DNA of 64,000 nt, from contig CAWKDK010000024.1 in the NCBI GenBank assembly GCA_963848375.1, positions 1-64,000 on the forward strand, given 5' to 3'. The translations under genes were made by a program, and so were the position numbers. This stretch comes from JAJPJE01 sp963848375. Lineage in GTDB: Bacteria; Acidobacteriota; Terriglobia; Terriglobales; Acidobacteriaceae. Shown piece after piece: positions 42,563 through 50,671 of the stretch; the stretch's first letter is position 1; every line of letters begins with the position of its first letter. Below the pieces are notes generated by a model. It did no database searches. It saw only the letters and a program-made list of their open reading frames with translations, and had not been told where the DNA came from.

Positions 42563-42955
42563 CTACCAAACTTCGCAGAGGATCTCGCCGCCCACGCCTT
42601 CTTTGCGCGCCTGGCGTCCCGTCATCACGCCCTTCGGCGTAGTCAGGATGTTGATCCCCAATCCACCCAGTACGCGGGGGATCTCGGTACGTCCGACGTA
42701 TACGCGGCAGCCAGGCTTCGACACGCGATTCAGATTGCTGATCGCGGCTTCGTTGTTGTTGCCGTACTTCAGGTACACGCGGACCAGCTTCTGCCCGTTC
42801 TCTTCGGTCGGCTTGAAATTCGAGATATAACCCTCTTCCTTGAGAATACGGGCGATATCAAGCTTCAGGCGCGAAGCCGGCACATCCACTTTCTGCTGTC
42901 TTGCCCCAATCGCGTTACGAACACGCGTCAGGAAATCTGCGACCGGATCGGTCAT
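42563..42955 (-). CDS. rpsH: Ribosomal protein uS8
   Basis: 130 residues. MTDPVADFLTRVRNAIGARQ and the C-terminal ILTTPKGVMTGRQARKEGVG are standard. In E. coli uS8 represses the spc operon; no such RNA site was identified here. Confidence 0.97.
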   Translation of the reverse strand: MTDPVADFLTRVRNAIGARQQKVDVPASRLKLDIARILKEEGYISNFKPTEENGQKLVRVYLKYGNNNEAAISNLNRVSKPGCRVYVGRTEIPRVLGGLGINILTTPKGVMTGRQARKEGVGGEILCEVW

Positions 42956-43020
42956 GCTTTGTTTCTCCTTACGTCACCCGTTCGCTCCCTGCGGGAGAAC
43001 CTGGCGATGACGGAACTGAT

Positions 43021-43092
43021 TCTTATCGTTAGTCGTTTGTCGCTAGCCGTTCGCGGTCGAGCTAACGACCACCGACTATCGACCACCGACGG
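43021..43092. repeat. Stutter element between rpsN and rpsH
   Basis: TCGTTAGTCGTTTGTCGCTAG near 43027-43047, then GCTAACGACCACCGAC and CGACCACCGACGG. TCGTTAG and CTAACGA are complementary. Confidence 0.7.
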
Positions 43093-43094
43093 TT

Positions 43095-43280
43095 TTACCA
43101 GGACGACTTCATTACCCCTGGAATGTCGCCACGCAACGCCAATAGGCGGAAGCAGAGGCGGCAGAGTCCAAACTTGCGCAAAAATGCGCGGGGACGTCCA
43201 CAGATCTGGCAGCGGTTGTGTTTCCGCGACGAGAACTTGGGTTTCTTTGCGTCCTTCACTCGTTTTGCTGTAGTTGCCAT
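43095..43280 (-). CDS. rpsN: Ribosomal protein uS14, zinc type
   Basis: 61 residues, the short zinc-binding form with C24, C27, C40 and C43 (CQICGRPRAFLRKFGLCRLC). Ends GVMKSSW as usual. Sits between rplE and rpsH. Confidence 0.97.
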   Translation of the reverse strand: MATTAKRVKDAKKPKFSSRKHNRCQICGRPRAFLRKFGLCRLCFRLLALRGDIPGVMKSSW

Positions 43281-43312
43281 GAAATCCTTTTGTTCCTTCT
43301 GACTCGAAACTC

Positions 43313-43969
43313 TTATGCCCGGAACGGCATGCCCATGTGCTTCAGCAACGCACGCGCTTCGTCGTCCGACTTCGCCGTGGTCACAATCGTCACGTTCATA
43401 CCCTTCATCTTGTCGACCTTCGCGTAATCAATCTCCGGGAAGATCAGCTGATCGCGCAGACCCAGCGTGTAATTTCCGCGTCCATCGAACGACTTCGTCG
43501 AAACACCGCGGAAGTCGCGCACGCGTGGAAGCGCCACATTCAACAGGCGATCCAGGAATTCGTACATGCGGTCGCCACGCAACGTCACCATCGCGCCAAT
43601 CGGCATGCCTTCGCGCACCTTAAACGCCGCAATCGATTTCTTCGCGCGTGTCACTACCGGCTTCTGTCCGGTAATCTGGCCAAGCTCATTGACTGCAGGA
43701 TCGAGCACTTTGGCGTTCTGTGTCGCTTCGCCTACACCCATGTTGATGATTACTTTCTCAACCTTGGGAACCGCCATCGGATTCGTCCAGCCGAATTCCT
43801 TCATCAGCGCTGGAGCGATTTCCTTCTGATACCGGAACCGCAGCCGCGCCGAACTTGCGTTACTCGCCTTCGGACGTCCGCCCTTGCCCTGCTGCTCGGG
43901 CTCTGCCGCAGCCGCCGCCTTCTGCGGTTTTTGCTGCTTCTGCTGCTTGTTATCTTTCTTATCTGCCAT
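43313..43969 (-). CDS. rplE: Ribosomal protein uL5 with N-terminal extension
   Basis: 218 residues from ATG 43969. The uL5 fold begins near residue 45 (FRYQKEIAPALMKEFGWTNP) and includes VEKVIINMGVGEATQNAKVL and GRGNYTLGLRDQLIFPEIDY. It binds 5S rRNA and touches the P-site tRNA. The first ~40 residues are a low-complexity Lys/Gln/Ala stretch (QQKQQKPQKAAAAAEPEQQG) absent from typical 180-residue uL5. Confidence 0.96.
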   Translation of the reverse strand: MADKKDNKQQKQQKPQKAAAAAEPEQQGKGGRPKASNASSARLRFRYQKEIAPALMKEFGWTNPMAVPKVEKVIINMGVGEATQNAKVLDPAVNELGQITGQKPVVTRAKKSIAAFKVREGMPIGAMVTLRGDRMYEFLDRLLNVALPRVRDFRGVSTKSFDGRGNYTLGLRDQLIFPEIDYAKVDKMKGMNVTIVTTAKSDDEARALLKHMGMPFRA

Positions 43970-44052
43970 TGCTCTGCTTCTACCTTCTCCCACGGTCCTC
44001 GGAGTGGTTACCGTTTCGTGGGGTCATCATTTTCGGAGCGTATCCGATTTTT

Positions 44053-44403
44053 TTATGCCTTGTCGAGCGTGTTGCCGCACTTCTTGCAAACGCGCATCTT
44101 GCGATCGCCGCGCAACTCGTGTGCAACTCGCGTCGGACGATTGCAGCCGCTGCAAACCAGCATCACGTTCGAGACCGCTACCGGGCTCTCCTGCTCCGCG
44201 ATGCCACCCTTGATGTTGCGCTGCGGATTCGGGCGCACGTGCTTCTTCACCATCGAAACGTGCTCTACCAGAACCCGGGCCGTCTTCGGGATAATGCGCA
44301 GCACGCGTCCCTGCTTGCCTGCGTCGCGGCCGGAGATCACCTGTACGGTGTCGTTGCGCCGGATATCGATTGTCTTATGCTTTGTCGTCGTTGCCGTTGC
44401 CAT
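44053..44403 (-). CDS. rplX: Ribosomal protein uL24 with zinc-ribbon end
   Basis: 116 residues. KOW-domain start (RNDTVQVISGRDAGKQGRVL), then HVRPNPQRNIKGGIAEQESP, and a C-terminal CSGCNRPTRV…CKKCG with two CxxC pairs. Assembly initiator of the large subunit near the exit tunnel. Confidence 0.97.
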   Translation of the reverse strand: MATATTTKHKTIDIRRNDTVQVISGRDAGKQGRVLRIIPKTARVLVEHVSMVKKHVRPNPQRNIKGGIAEQESPVAVSNVMLVCSGCNRPTRVAHELRGDRKMRVCKKCGNTLDKA

Positions 44404-44447
44404 TTCTCAGCCTTCTCTACGCGCGATCGTCGCGCTTCGTCACTCGT

Positions 44448-44819
44448 CTACAGAACTTCTGGAGCAAGTGAAACAATCTTCAAGAACTTCTTCTCGCGAA
44501 GTTCGCGCGCCACCGGACCAAATACGCGGGTCCCAACTGGCTCGCCGGTTTCATTGATCAGTACTGCCGCATTCTGATCGAAGCGAATGTAGGTACCGTC
44601 GCGACGCCGGTGTTCTTTACGGGTGCGCACGATTACCGCCTTCACCACTTTGCCCTTCTGCACCTGGCCATCGGGCGAAGCTTCCTTCACACTCGCGGTC
44701 ACCACGTCACCCAGGCCGGCAACCAGTCCGGTATGGCCGCCCAGCGGCAGAATCATCTGCAGCTTGCGGGCGCCGGAGTTATCGGCCACTTCGAGCATGC
44801 TTCGCATCATCACTGCCAT
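44448..44819 (-). CDS. rplN: Ribosomal protein uL14
   Basis: 123 residues. SMLEVADNSGARKLQMILPL and the basic RRRDGTYIRFDQNAAVLINE are diagnostic. Interface protein of the large subunit. Confidence 0.98.
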   Translation of the reverse strand: MAVMMRSMLEVADNSGARKLQMILPLGGHTGLVAGLGDVVTASVKEASPDGQVQKGKVVKAVIVRTRKEHRRRDGTYIRFDQNAAVLINETGEPVGTRVFGPVARELREKKFLKIVSLAPEVL

Positions 44820-44867
44820 CGTTCCATCTCCTCATGCGCTGGCGCTCTCGCGCGCGCAACCGCCGCA

Positions 44868-45179
44868 CTAGCTCGCGGCCTTGTTCTCCTCAGCGATTAC
44901 TTCGGGAGCCAATGCCGAGCGGCGAATGATTTCCGCCAGCCGCCACCGCTTCAACTTCGAGAGCGGGCGCGTCTCTTCGAGCCGGACCACGTCTCCCACG
45001 TGCGCGGAGTTGTTGTCGTCCTGCGCGTAGAACTTCTTCGTGCTCTTCACCACTCGCTTATAGAGCGCGTGCGCCTTCTTGTGATCGACTTCAACCACGA
45101 TCGTCTTGTGCATCTTGGTCGAGACCACTTCGCCGACCACCGTCTTGCGCGTGGAAGCCTGCTTCGTTGTTTCCGCCAT
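44868..45179 (-). CDS. rpsQ: Ribosomal protein uS17
   Basis: 103 residues. RKTVVGEVVSTKMHKTIVVE and GDVVRLEETRPLSKLKRWRL define uS17, a primary 16S binder. The last ~15 residues (ALAPEVIAEENKAAS) are an extra tail. Its ATG overlaps the rpmC stop in a TAATG junction (coupled translation). Confidence 0.97.
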   Translation of the reverse strand: MAETTKQASTRKTVVGEVVSTKMHKTIVVEVDHKKAHALYKRVVKSTKKFYAQDDNNSAHVGDVVRLEETRPLSKLKRWRLAEIIRRSALAPEVIAEENKAAS

Positions 45180-45394
45180 TACTTCTTCTCCCCGACGGCG
45201 GACAACTCACGCTGCCGTGCAATAGTTTTGACCCGCGCGATGTCTTTGCGAAGCTCGCGGATCTTCTTCAGACTTTCCGACTGGCCCATGGACAGCTGGA
45301 ACTTCAACCGGAACAACTGGTCGTGCAGTTCCCGCTCCTGGTGCTTCAGTTCGACGTCTGTCGTGTTTCTGAACTTATCTGCTGATTTCGGCAT
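45179..45394 (-). CDS. rpmC: Ribosomal protein uL29
   Basis: 71 residues, all-helical. MPKSADKFRNTTDVELKHQE, then the core LFRLKFQLSMGQSESLKKIR. Overlaps rpsQ by one base (TAATG). Confidence 0.97.
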   Translation of the reverse strand: MPKSADKFRNTTDVELKHQERELHDQLFRLKFQLSMGQSESLKKIRELRKDIARVKTIARQRELSAVGEKK

Positions 45395-45442
45395 ATTCTT
45401 TTCTTTTCCGGCTTGAATTACTCAAGCCGATTGAAACTCCAA

Positions 45443-45859
45443 TTACACGTGTCCTTCGCGGGCCACGAACGTCGTCCGCAACGGAAGCTTGTGCGACGCC
45501 AAACGCATTGCTTCTTTCGCGTCGGTCACCGTCACGCCTTCCATCTCGAACAGGATCTTGCCCGGACGAACCACCGCAACCCAATGATCAGGTGCGCCCT
45601 TGCCTTTACCCATACGGGTTTCAGCAGGCTTCTTCGTCACCGGCTTATCGGGGAACAGGCGGATCCAGATCTTGCCGCCGCGCTTCACGAAACGCGTCAT
45701 CGCGATACGGCTGGCTTCGATCTGCCGGTCGGTAATGTAACCGGGCTCCAGCACCTTCAACCCGAAATCTCCAAACGACAGCGACGATCCACGCCACGCT
45801 TTGCCGGCACGGCGTCCGCGCTGCTGTTTGCGATACTTCACTTTCTTTGGCATCAACAT
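45443..45859 (-). CDS. rplP: Ribosomal protein uL16
   Basis: 138 residues. MLMPKKVKYRKQQRGRRAGK, SFGDFGLKVLEPGYITDRQI and the Arg/Lys-rich GKGKGAPDHWVAVVRPGKIL are the uL16 hallmarks. Near the A-site tRNA elbow. Confidence 0.98.
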   Translation of the reverse strand: MLMPKKVKYRKQQRGRRAGKAWRGSSLSFGDFGLKVLEPGYITDRQIEASRIAMTRFVKRGGKIWIRLFPDKPVTKKPAETRMGKGKGAPDHWVAVVRPGKILFEMEGVTVTDAKEAMRLASHKLPLRTTFVAREGHV

Positions 45860-45870
45860 AAGTAAAAATC

Positions 45871-45936
45871 CTCGTCGTTTGTCTTCGGTCGTTCGTCGTT
45901 TGCTAACGACCAGCGACTATTGACTATCGACTGCTC
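45871..45936. repeat. Stutter element between rpsC and rplP
   Basis: TCGTCGTTTGTCTTCGGTCG then GTTCGTCGTTTGCTAACGACC and AGCGACTATTGACTATCGAC. The GTCGTTTG and CTAACGACC arms echo the hairpin at 36606-36697. Confidence 0.7.
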
Positions 45937-46602
45937 TTAAAACGCGCCCACTGCCTTCTGCGGCTCGCGCTTGCGGCTGGGCAGAATCTCGCCACGATAG
46001 ATCCACGTCTTCACGCCGATCACGCCGTAGGTGGTCTTCGCTTCCGCGAATCCATAATCGATATCAGCGCGCAGCGTGTGCAGCGGCAGACGTCCCTGCA
46101 GGTACCACTCGGAGCGCGCGATTTCGTTGCCGTTCAAACGGCCGCTCACGCGTACCTTGATTCCTTTGCAACCGAAGCGCAGCGCCGAATCCACCGACTT
46201 GCGCATCGCGCGGCGGAATCCCACGCGCTTTTCCAATTGCAGCGCGATCGATTCAGCCACCAGTTGCGCATCCAGCTCAGGCTTGTGCACTTCCTGGATG
46301 TCGACGTACACATCGCGGTTCGTGCGCTTCTGCAGCTCACCTTTGAGCTTGTCGATTTCCGCGCCCTTGCGGCCGATGATGATGCCCGGCCGGGCCGTGC
46401 GGATGATGATGCGCAGCTTGTTGCCTGGACGCTCGATCTCGATCGAGCTGACGCCCGCTGACTTGAGCTTGTCTTTCAGCTCATCCTTCAGCTTCACGTC
46501 TTCGAGCAACAGCTTGTCGTAATCACGCTCCACAAACCAGCGCGACTTCCACGGCTTGTTTACGCCGAGCCGAAATCCGTATGGATGGACTTTTTGTCCC
46601 AT
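45937..46602 (-). CDS. rpsC: Ribosomal protein uS3
   Basis: 221 residues from ATG 46602 (MGQKVHPYGFRLGVNKPWKS, with GAGGGGA just upstream). The KH domain holds IIIRTARPGIIIGRKGAEID, followed by the C-terminal domain GRLNGNEIARSEWYLQGRLP. Helicase/entry-tunnel protein of the small subunit. Confidence 0.97.
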   Translation of the reverse strand: MGQKVHPYGFRLGVNKPWKSRWFVERDYDKLLLEDVKLKDELKDKLKSAGVSSIEIERPGNKLRIIIRTARPGIIIGRKGAEIDKLKGELQKRTNRDVYVDIQEVHKPELDAQLVAESIALQLEKRVGFRRAMRKSVDSALRFGCKGIKVRVSGRLNGNEIARSEWYLQGRLPLHTLRADIDYGFAEAKTTYGVIGVKTWIYRGEILPSRKREPQKAVGAF

Positions 46603-46650
46603 CATTCCCCTCATCGCTGCCGGCTATCAGCAGCTGTCAACAAAATCTGG

Positions 46651-47133
46651 TTACTTCTTTTTAGCGGCCTTTTTCGCAGGCGCTTTCTTCTTCGCGACTG
46701 CTTTCTTTGCCGGAGTCTTCTTGCGCGCTGGAGCAGCGTGAACGTCTTCCTCGCCCACTACCGTCGCAGTCGCCCCGTGTCCACTGGCCTTTTCCGCCAG
46801 CACGATCGACAGGTGAGCAATACGACGCTGGTAGCGGTACGCGCGTCCCATCGGCGCCGGACGAATGCGCTTCATGCGCGGGCCGTCGTTGGCGATGGCG
46901 TTCTTCACGTACAGCCGGTCCAGATCCACGTCGAGACCTTTTTCTGTGCTCAGGTAATTCGCGTTCTCGATCGCGGACTGCAGCAGCTTCTTGATATTGG
47001 GCGCGATGCCCTTCTTGGTGAAAGTCAGCGTGTTCATCGCTTCTTCCACTCGACGTCCCTTGATCAGGTCCAGCACCAGTCGCGCCTTCTGCGGCGAGAC
47101 TCGTACGTACCGTGCTTCGGCTCTGAATTCCAT
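46651..47133 (-). CDS. rplV: Ribosomal protein uL22 with Lys/Ala-rich tail
   Basis: 160 residues from ATG 47133 (MEFRAEARYVRVSPQKARLV). The core is ~115 residues and includes the tunnel hairpin around RMKRIRPAPMGRAYRYQRRI. It then extends ~35 residues into a tail like histone H1 (KKTPAKKAVAKKKAPAKKAA). Such tails occur in some acidobacteria and actinobacteria; their role is unproven. Confidence 0.96.
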   Translation of the reverse strand: MEFRAEARYVRVSPQKARLVLDLIKGRRVEEAMNTLTFTKKGIAPNIKKLLQSAIENANYLSTEKGLDVDLDRLYVKNAIANDGPRMKRIRPAPMGRAYRYQRRIAHLSIVLAEKASGHGATATVVGEEDVHAAPARKKTPAKKAVAKKKAPAKKAAKKK

Positions 47134-47154
47134 CGTCTCTTCTCTCAACCTTCG

Positions 47155-47457
47155 TTACGCGCGCGGCGCGGCCGGCTTCGCCGCGGTTTCCGTGGCGGCC
47201 TTTACCGAGTGTCCCTTGAACTGGCGGGTAAAGCTGAACTCTCCCAGCTTGTGTCCCACCATGTTCTCGGTGATGTACACCGGAATAAATTTTTTGCCGT
47301 TGTGCACGGCGATGGTGTGGCCCACCATTTCGGGCACGACCGTCGAACGCCGCGACCAGGTACGAAGGACCTTCTTCTCATTGCGCTCGTTCATCCCGTT
47401 GATCTTGGCAATCACGTGTGTATCGATGAACGGCCCTTTTTTCGTTGAACGTGCCAT
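47155..47457 (-). CDS. rpsS: Ribosomal protein uS19
   Basis: 100 residues. MARSTKKGPFIDTHVIAKIN, TWSRRSTVVPEMVGHTIAVH and GHKLGEFSFTRQFKGHS are diagnostic. A short Ala/Pro tail (ETAAKPAAPRA) is extra. Small-subunit head. Confidence 0.97.
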   Translation of the reverse strand: MARSTKKGPFIDTHVIAKINGMNERNEKKVLRTWSRRSTVVPEMVGHTIAVHNGKKFIPVYITENMVGHKLGEFSFTRQFKGHSVKAATETAAKPAAPRA

Positions 47458-47487
47458 AACTAAGCTCTATTCCCTTCGCAGCGTTCG

Positions 47488-48315
47488 CTACTTGTTCTTC
47501 TTGCGGTTGACAATGAATTTGTCGGTCCGCTTGTTGTTACGGGTCTTGTATCCACGCGTCGGTTGGCCCCACGGAGTTACCGGGTGACGTCCGCCGCTGG
47601 TCTTGCCTTCACCGCCGCCGTGTGGATGATCCACAGGATTCATCACCACGCCGCGGTTATGCGGACGCTTGCCCAGCCATCGCGTACGTCCGGCTTTGCC
47701 GATCGTAACGTTCTCGTGATCGAGGTTGCCCACCTGGCCAATCGTCGCCATGCAGTCCACCAGCACGCGGCGGGTTTCGCCGGAAGGCAGCTTCAACAGA
47801 GCGTAATCGCCTTCCTTCGCAACCAGTTGTGCCTGTGCTCCGGCAGAGCGGGCCATCTGCGCGCCCTTTCCAGGACGAAGCTCAATCGCATGCACCGTGG
47901 TACCGGCGGGGATGTTACGCAGCGGAAGCGCATTTCCCACCAGGATGTCCGCATCAACGCCGCTGGTGATCTTCTGACCTACCTTGAGACCATTCGGCTG
48001 CAGGATGTAGCGCTTCTCGCCATCGGCATAGCTCACGAGCGCAATGTTCGCCGAGCGGTTCGGGTCATACTCGACCGAGATTACCGTCGCGGGAATTCCC
48101 GCCTTGTCGCGCTTGAAATCGATGACGCGATACTTCTTCTTGTGTCCGCCACCGCGCCACCACGAAGTGATGTCACCGCTGTTCCGGCGTCCACCAGTGC
48201 GCTGCTTGGATTCCAACAGCGGCTTGTGCGGACGATCGGTGGTCAAATCTTCGTTGACCAGCTTCGTCTGAAATCGCAGCGTCGGTGTGATCGGTCTAAA
48301 TGTCTTAATTGCCAT
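47488..48315 (-). CDS. rplB: Ribosomal protein uL2
   Basis: 275 residues. KTFRPITPTLRFQTKLVNED, SGDITSWWRGGGHKKKYRVI and the signature VMNPVDHPHGGGEGKTSGGR (with the His close to the peptidyl-transferase centre) are all present. Normal length. Confidence 0.98.
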   Translation of the reverse strand: MAIKTFRPITPTLRFQTKLVNEDLTTDRPHKPLLESKQRTGGRRNSGDITSWWRGGGHKKKYRVIDFKRDKAGIPATVISVEYDPNRSANIALVSYADGEKRYILQPNGLKVGQKITSGVDADILVGNALPLRNIPAGTTVHAIELRPGKGAQMARSAGAQAQLVAKEGDYALLKLPSGETRRVLVDCMATIGQVGNLDHENVTIGKAGRTRWLGKRPHNRGVVMNPVDHPHGGGEGKTSGGRHPVTPWGQPTRGYKTRNNKRTDKFIVNRKKNK

Positions 48316-48432
48316 ATTCAGCTCTTAGCTCTCGGCTGTCAGCTTTCGGCTTTCAGCTTCGTTATCGGGTGAGCACCTTGCTCTCCCATGCTTCTCACTG
48401 GTCGCGAACGACTGCCGACCAACGACCAACGA
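48316..48432. repeat. Stutter element between rplW and rplB
   Basis: TCAGCTCTTAGCTCTCGGCTG then TCAGCTTTCGGCTTTCAGCTT on the left; GAACGACTGCCGACCAACGAC then CAACGACTAAAGG on the right. Both stutter vocabularies occur in a single spacer, as at 36121-36214. Confidence 0.7.
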
Positions 48433-48726
48433 CTAAAGGTTCTGCGCGTACTCCGGCATCTTCTCGCCGGTCTTCAACCGCACGTACGCCTTCTTCCAGT
48501 CCGGACGGAACCCGACAAACTTTCCACGGCGGCGTTCTTTGCCCGGGAAGTTCGCGGTGCGCACCGAGTCAACCTTCACTTTGAAGATTGCCTGCACGGC
48601 TTGCTTGATTTCCGTCTTGGTGGCGCTCGGCGCTACCTGGAAAACCAGCGTGCCCTCGCGCTCTTTCACGGCCAATCCCTTTTCCGTGATGACCGGCTTA
48701 CGAATGATCTGGTAGGGCGATTTCAT
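48433..48726 (-). CDS. rplW: Ribosomal protein uL23
   Basis: 97 residues. SPYQIIRKPVITEKGLAVKE and TKTEIKQAVQAIFKVKVDSV are typical. Binding site of trigger factor and SRP at the tunnel exit. Its ATG overlaps the rplD stop (TAATG). Confidence 0.97.
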   Translation of the reverse strand: MKSPYQIIRKPVITEKGLAVKEREGTLVFQVAPSATKTEIKQAVQAIFKVKVDSVRTANFPGKERRRGKFVGFRPDWKKAYVRLKTGEKMPEYAQNL

Positions 48727-49382
48727 TACGCCACCTCCGCCTGACGCTTGGGCGCGGACGCCTTCAGCGACTCCTGCAACTTCTCCAGCGCGGGCCGCGA
48801 GAAGATCGCAATGTCGTATCGCAGCAGGTGGTAAGGATGAACCTGGAACCCTTTTACCAGCTCCACACCCTTCAGGTTGCGCGAGCTCAGCTCGAGATTC
48901 TTGTTCTCAGCCGTGCCATCCACCAGCAGTGCCGTGGTCACAACCTTCAACGTCCCCAGCGACTCGCGGAACGCCTTCGACTTCGGTTCTTTCAGGTCGA
49001 AGCTCTCGACCACCGTCAGCTTGCCGTCGGCCAACTTCGCCGCCAGTGCCGAGCGTAATGCGCCCAGCAGCTTCTTCTTCGGAAACGCGTACTCGTAAGA
49101 GCGGGGCTGAGGTCCGTGAACCGTACCGCCATGCCGCCACAGTGGGCTACGGATCGAGCCCACGCGGGCGCGTCCCGTTCCCTTCTGCTTCCAGAGCTTC
49201 TTGCCTGCTCCGGACACCAGCTTCTTATTTTTGGTCGCGTGAGTTCCGGCTCGCCGGGCGGCCTGGTACTGCTTCACGGCTTCCCACAGCAGGTCTTCGT
49301 TGACCGCGCCGAAAACTTCATCGGCCAGGTCCATCGAGCCCACCTTCTTGCCGCTCAGGTCCAATACATCAATCGTTGCCAT
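48726..49382 (-). CDS. rplD: Ribosomal protein uL4
   Basis: 218 residues. The extended loop THATKNKKLVSGAGKKLWKQ, then KGTGRARVGSIRSPLWRHGG, lines the exit tunnel; the C-terminal fold carries LRYDIAIFSRPALEKLQESL. In E. coli uL4 autoregulates the S10 operon; not testable here. Confidence 0.97.
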   Translation of the reverse strand: MATIDVLDLSGKKVGSMDLADEVFGAVNEDLLWEAVKQYQAARRAGTHATKNKKLVSGAGKKLWKQKGTGRARVGSIRSPLWRHGGTVHGPQPRSYEYAFPKKKLLGALRSALAAKLADGKLTVVESFDLKEPKSKAFRESLGTLKVVTTALLVDGTAENKNLELSSRNLKGVELVKGFQVHPYHLLRYDIAIFSRPALEKLQESLKASAPKRQAEVA

Positions 49383-49454
49383 ATCTTTATTCCAATCGTT
49401 GCAGGTTCACAGCCTGCCTTGGATCTTTACTGGCCGCTTGCTACCGGCCACTTA

Positions 49455-50192
49455 CTACTTCTTTTTCACGGCTCGCTTCGAAGCCTTCAACGGATCGACC
49501 GTGGTCGCACCCGCAAATCCGCGACGTTCTCTCGGCGGCTTCTTCGCTTTGGTGATGATCACGTATCCGCCATTCGGTCCGGGTACTGCGCCGTTCAGAA
49601 CCAGCAGGTTCTCGTCCTTATCGACGCCGAGCACGCGCAGGTTGCGCACCGTCACGTTGTCCGTTCCCATGTGACCCGACATGCGCATTCCCTTGAACAC
49701 GCGCGACGGGAACGCCGAAGAACCGATCGATCCGGGAATTTGGAACATCGAACCGTGCGACTTCGCGCCGCCCGCGAAATGATGCCGGCGAACTACGCCT
49801 GCGAATCCGCGGCCTTTGCTCACGCCCTGGATATCAACGAACTTCTCGCCATCGAAGATATCGACCAGCACGCGATCGCCAACCTTCGTGCTATCCCCAT
49901 CGCCATCGGCAGCAGCCGGAGCGGCGACTTCGATTCCGACTTCGCGAATGATGCGAACCGGCGGAAGACCGTTCTTCGTCAGGTGACCGAGCTCAGCCTT
50001 GTTCAGCTTCGATTCCTTCAGGAACTCGACAAGACCAATCTGCGCCGCATCGTAGCCATCTTTGCTCGCCGTTTTGCGCTGCGTGACCACACATGGCCCC
50101 GCCTGGATCACGGTCGCGGGACGCACATCGCCGTTCGAATCGAACAGCTGCGTCATCCCGACTTTCTTTCCAATTATTCCGAGAACTGCCAT
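49455..50192 (-). CDS. rplC: Ribosomal protein uL3
   Basis: 245 residues. MAVLGIIGKKVGMTQLFDSN, GRGFAGVVRRHHFAGGAKSH and MRMSGHMGTDNVTVRNLRVL are diagnostic. It has a longer basic C-terminus (PPRERRGFAG…SKRAVKKK) than E. coli uL3. Assembly initiator. Confidence 0.97.
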   Translation of the reverse strand: MAVLGIIGKKVGMTQLFDSNGDVRPATVIQAGPCVVTQRKTASKDGYDAAQIGLVEFLKESKLNKAELGHLTKNGLPPVRIIREVGIEVAAPAAADGDGDSTKVGDRVLVDIFDGEKFVDIQGVSKGRGFAGVVRRHHFAGGAKSHGSMFQIPGSIGSSAFPSRVFKGMRMSGHMGTDNVTVRNLRVLGVDKDENLLVLNGAVPGPNGGYVIITKAKKPPRERRGFAGATTVDPLKASKRAVKKK

Positions 50193-50257
50193 TTTCTTTT
50201 CTCTCCCTCATCATGCCCGCGGTTAACCCGCTGGCGGCACTGTAGGTTTTAGTTCGG

Positions 50258-50578
50258 CTATTTGCCGAATGCTTTGATTTCGACGTCCACGCCAGCCGGA
50301 AGATCGAGCTTCATCAGCGCGTCCACCGTCTGCTGCGTCGGCTCGAGAATGTCGAGCAGCCGCTTGTGCGTGCGGATCTCGAACTGCTCACGCGACTTCT
50401 TGTCGACGTGCGGGGAACGCAGCACCGTGTACTTGTTCTTCATCGTGGGCAATGGAATCGGCCCAGCGATCTGTGCGCCCGTACGCCGCGCCGTCTCAAC
50501 GATTTCTCCGGTCGACTGATCAAGAATCTTGTAGTCGTAAGCTTTCAACCGGATGCGAATTCTTTCTTTTCCTATCAT
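50258..50578 (-). CDS. rpsJ: Ribosomal protein uS10
   Basis: 106 residues. ERIRIRLKAYDYKILDQSTG and the loop IPLPTMKNKYTVLRSPHVDK, KKSREQFEIRTHKRLLDILE are standard. First gene of the classic S10 operon, here following tuf without a large gap (93 bp). Confidence 0.98.
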   Translation of the reverse strand: MIGKERIRIRLKAYDYKILDQSTGEIVETARRTGAQIAGPIPLPTMKNKYTVLRSPHVDKKSREQFEIRTHKRLLDILEPTQQTVDALMKLDLPAGVDVEIKAFGK

Positions 50579-50671
50579 TCGTTTTGTCTCAAAGAACCTG
50601 CGGGTTACTGCGTCCCGACCGTCAATGTTTTGTTACTGTGGCGCGGGCCATCCGCGCCACGTACTCAACTC

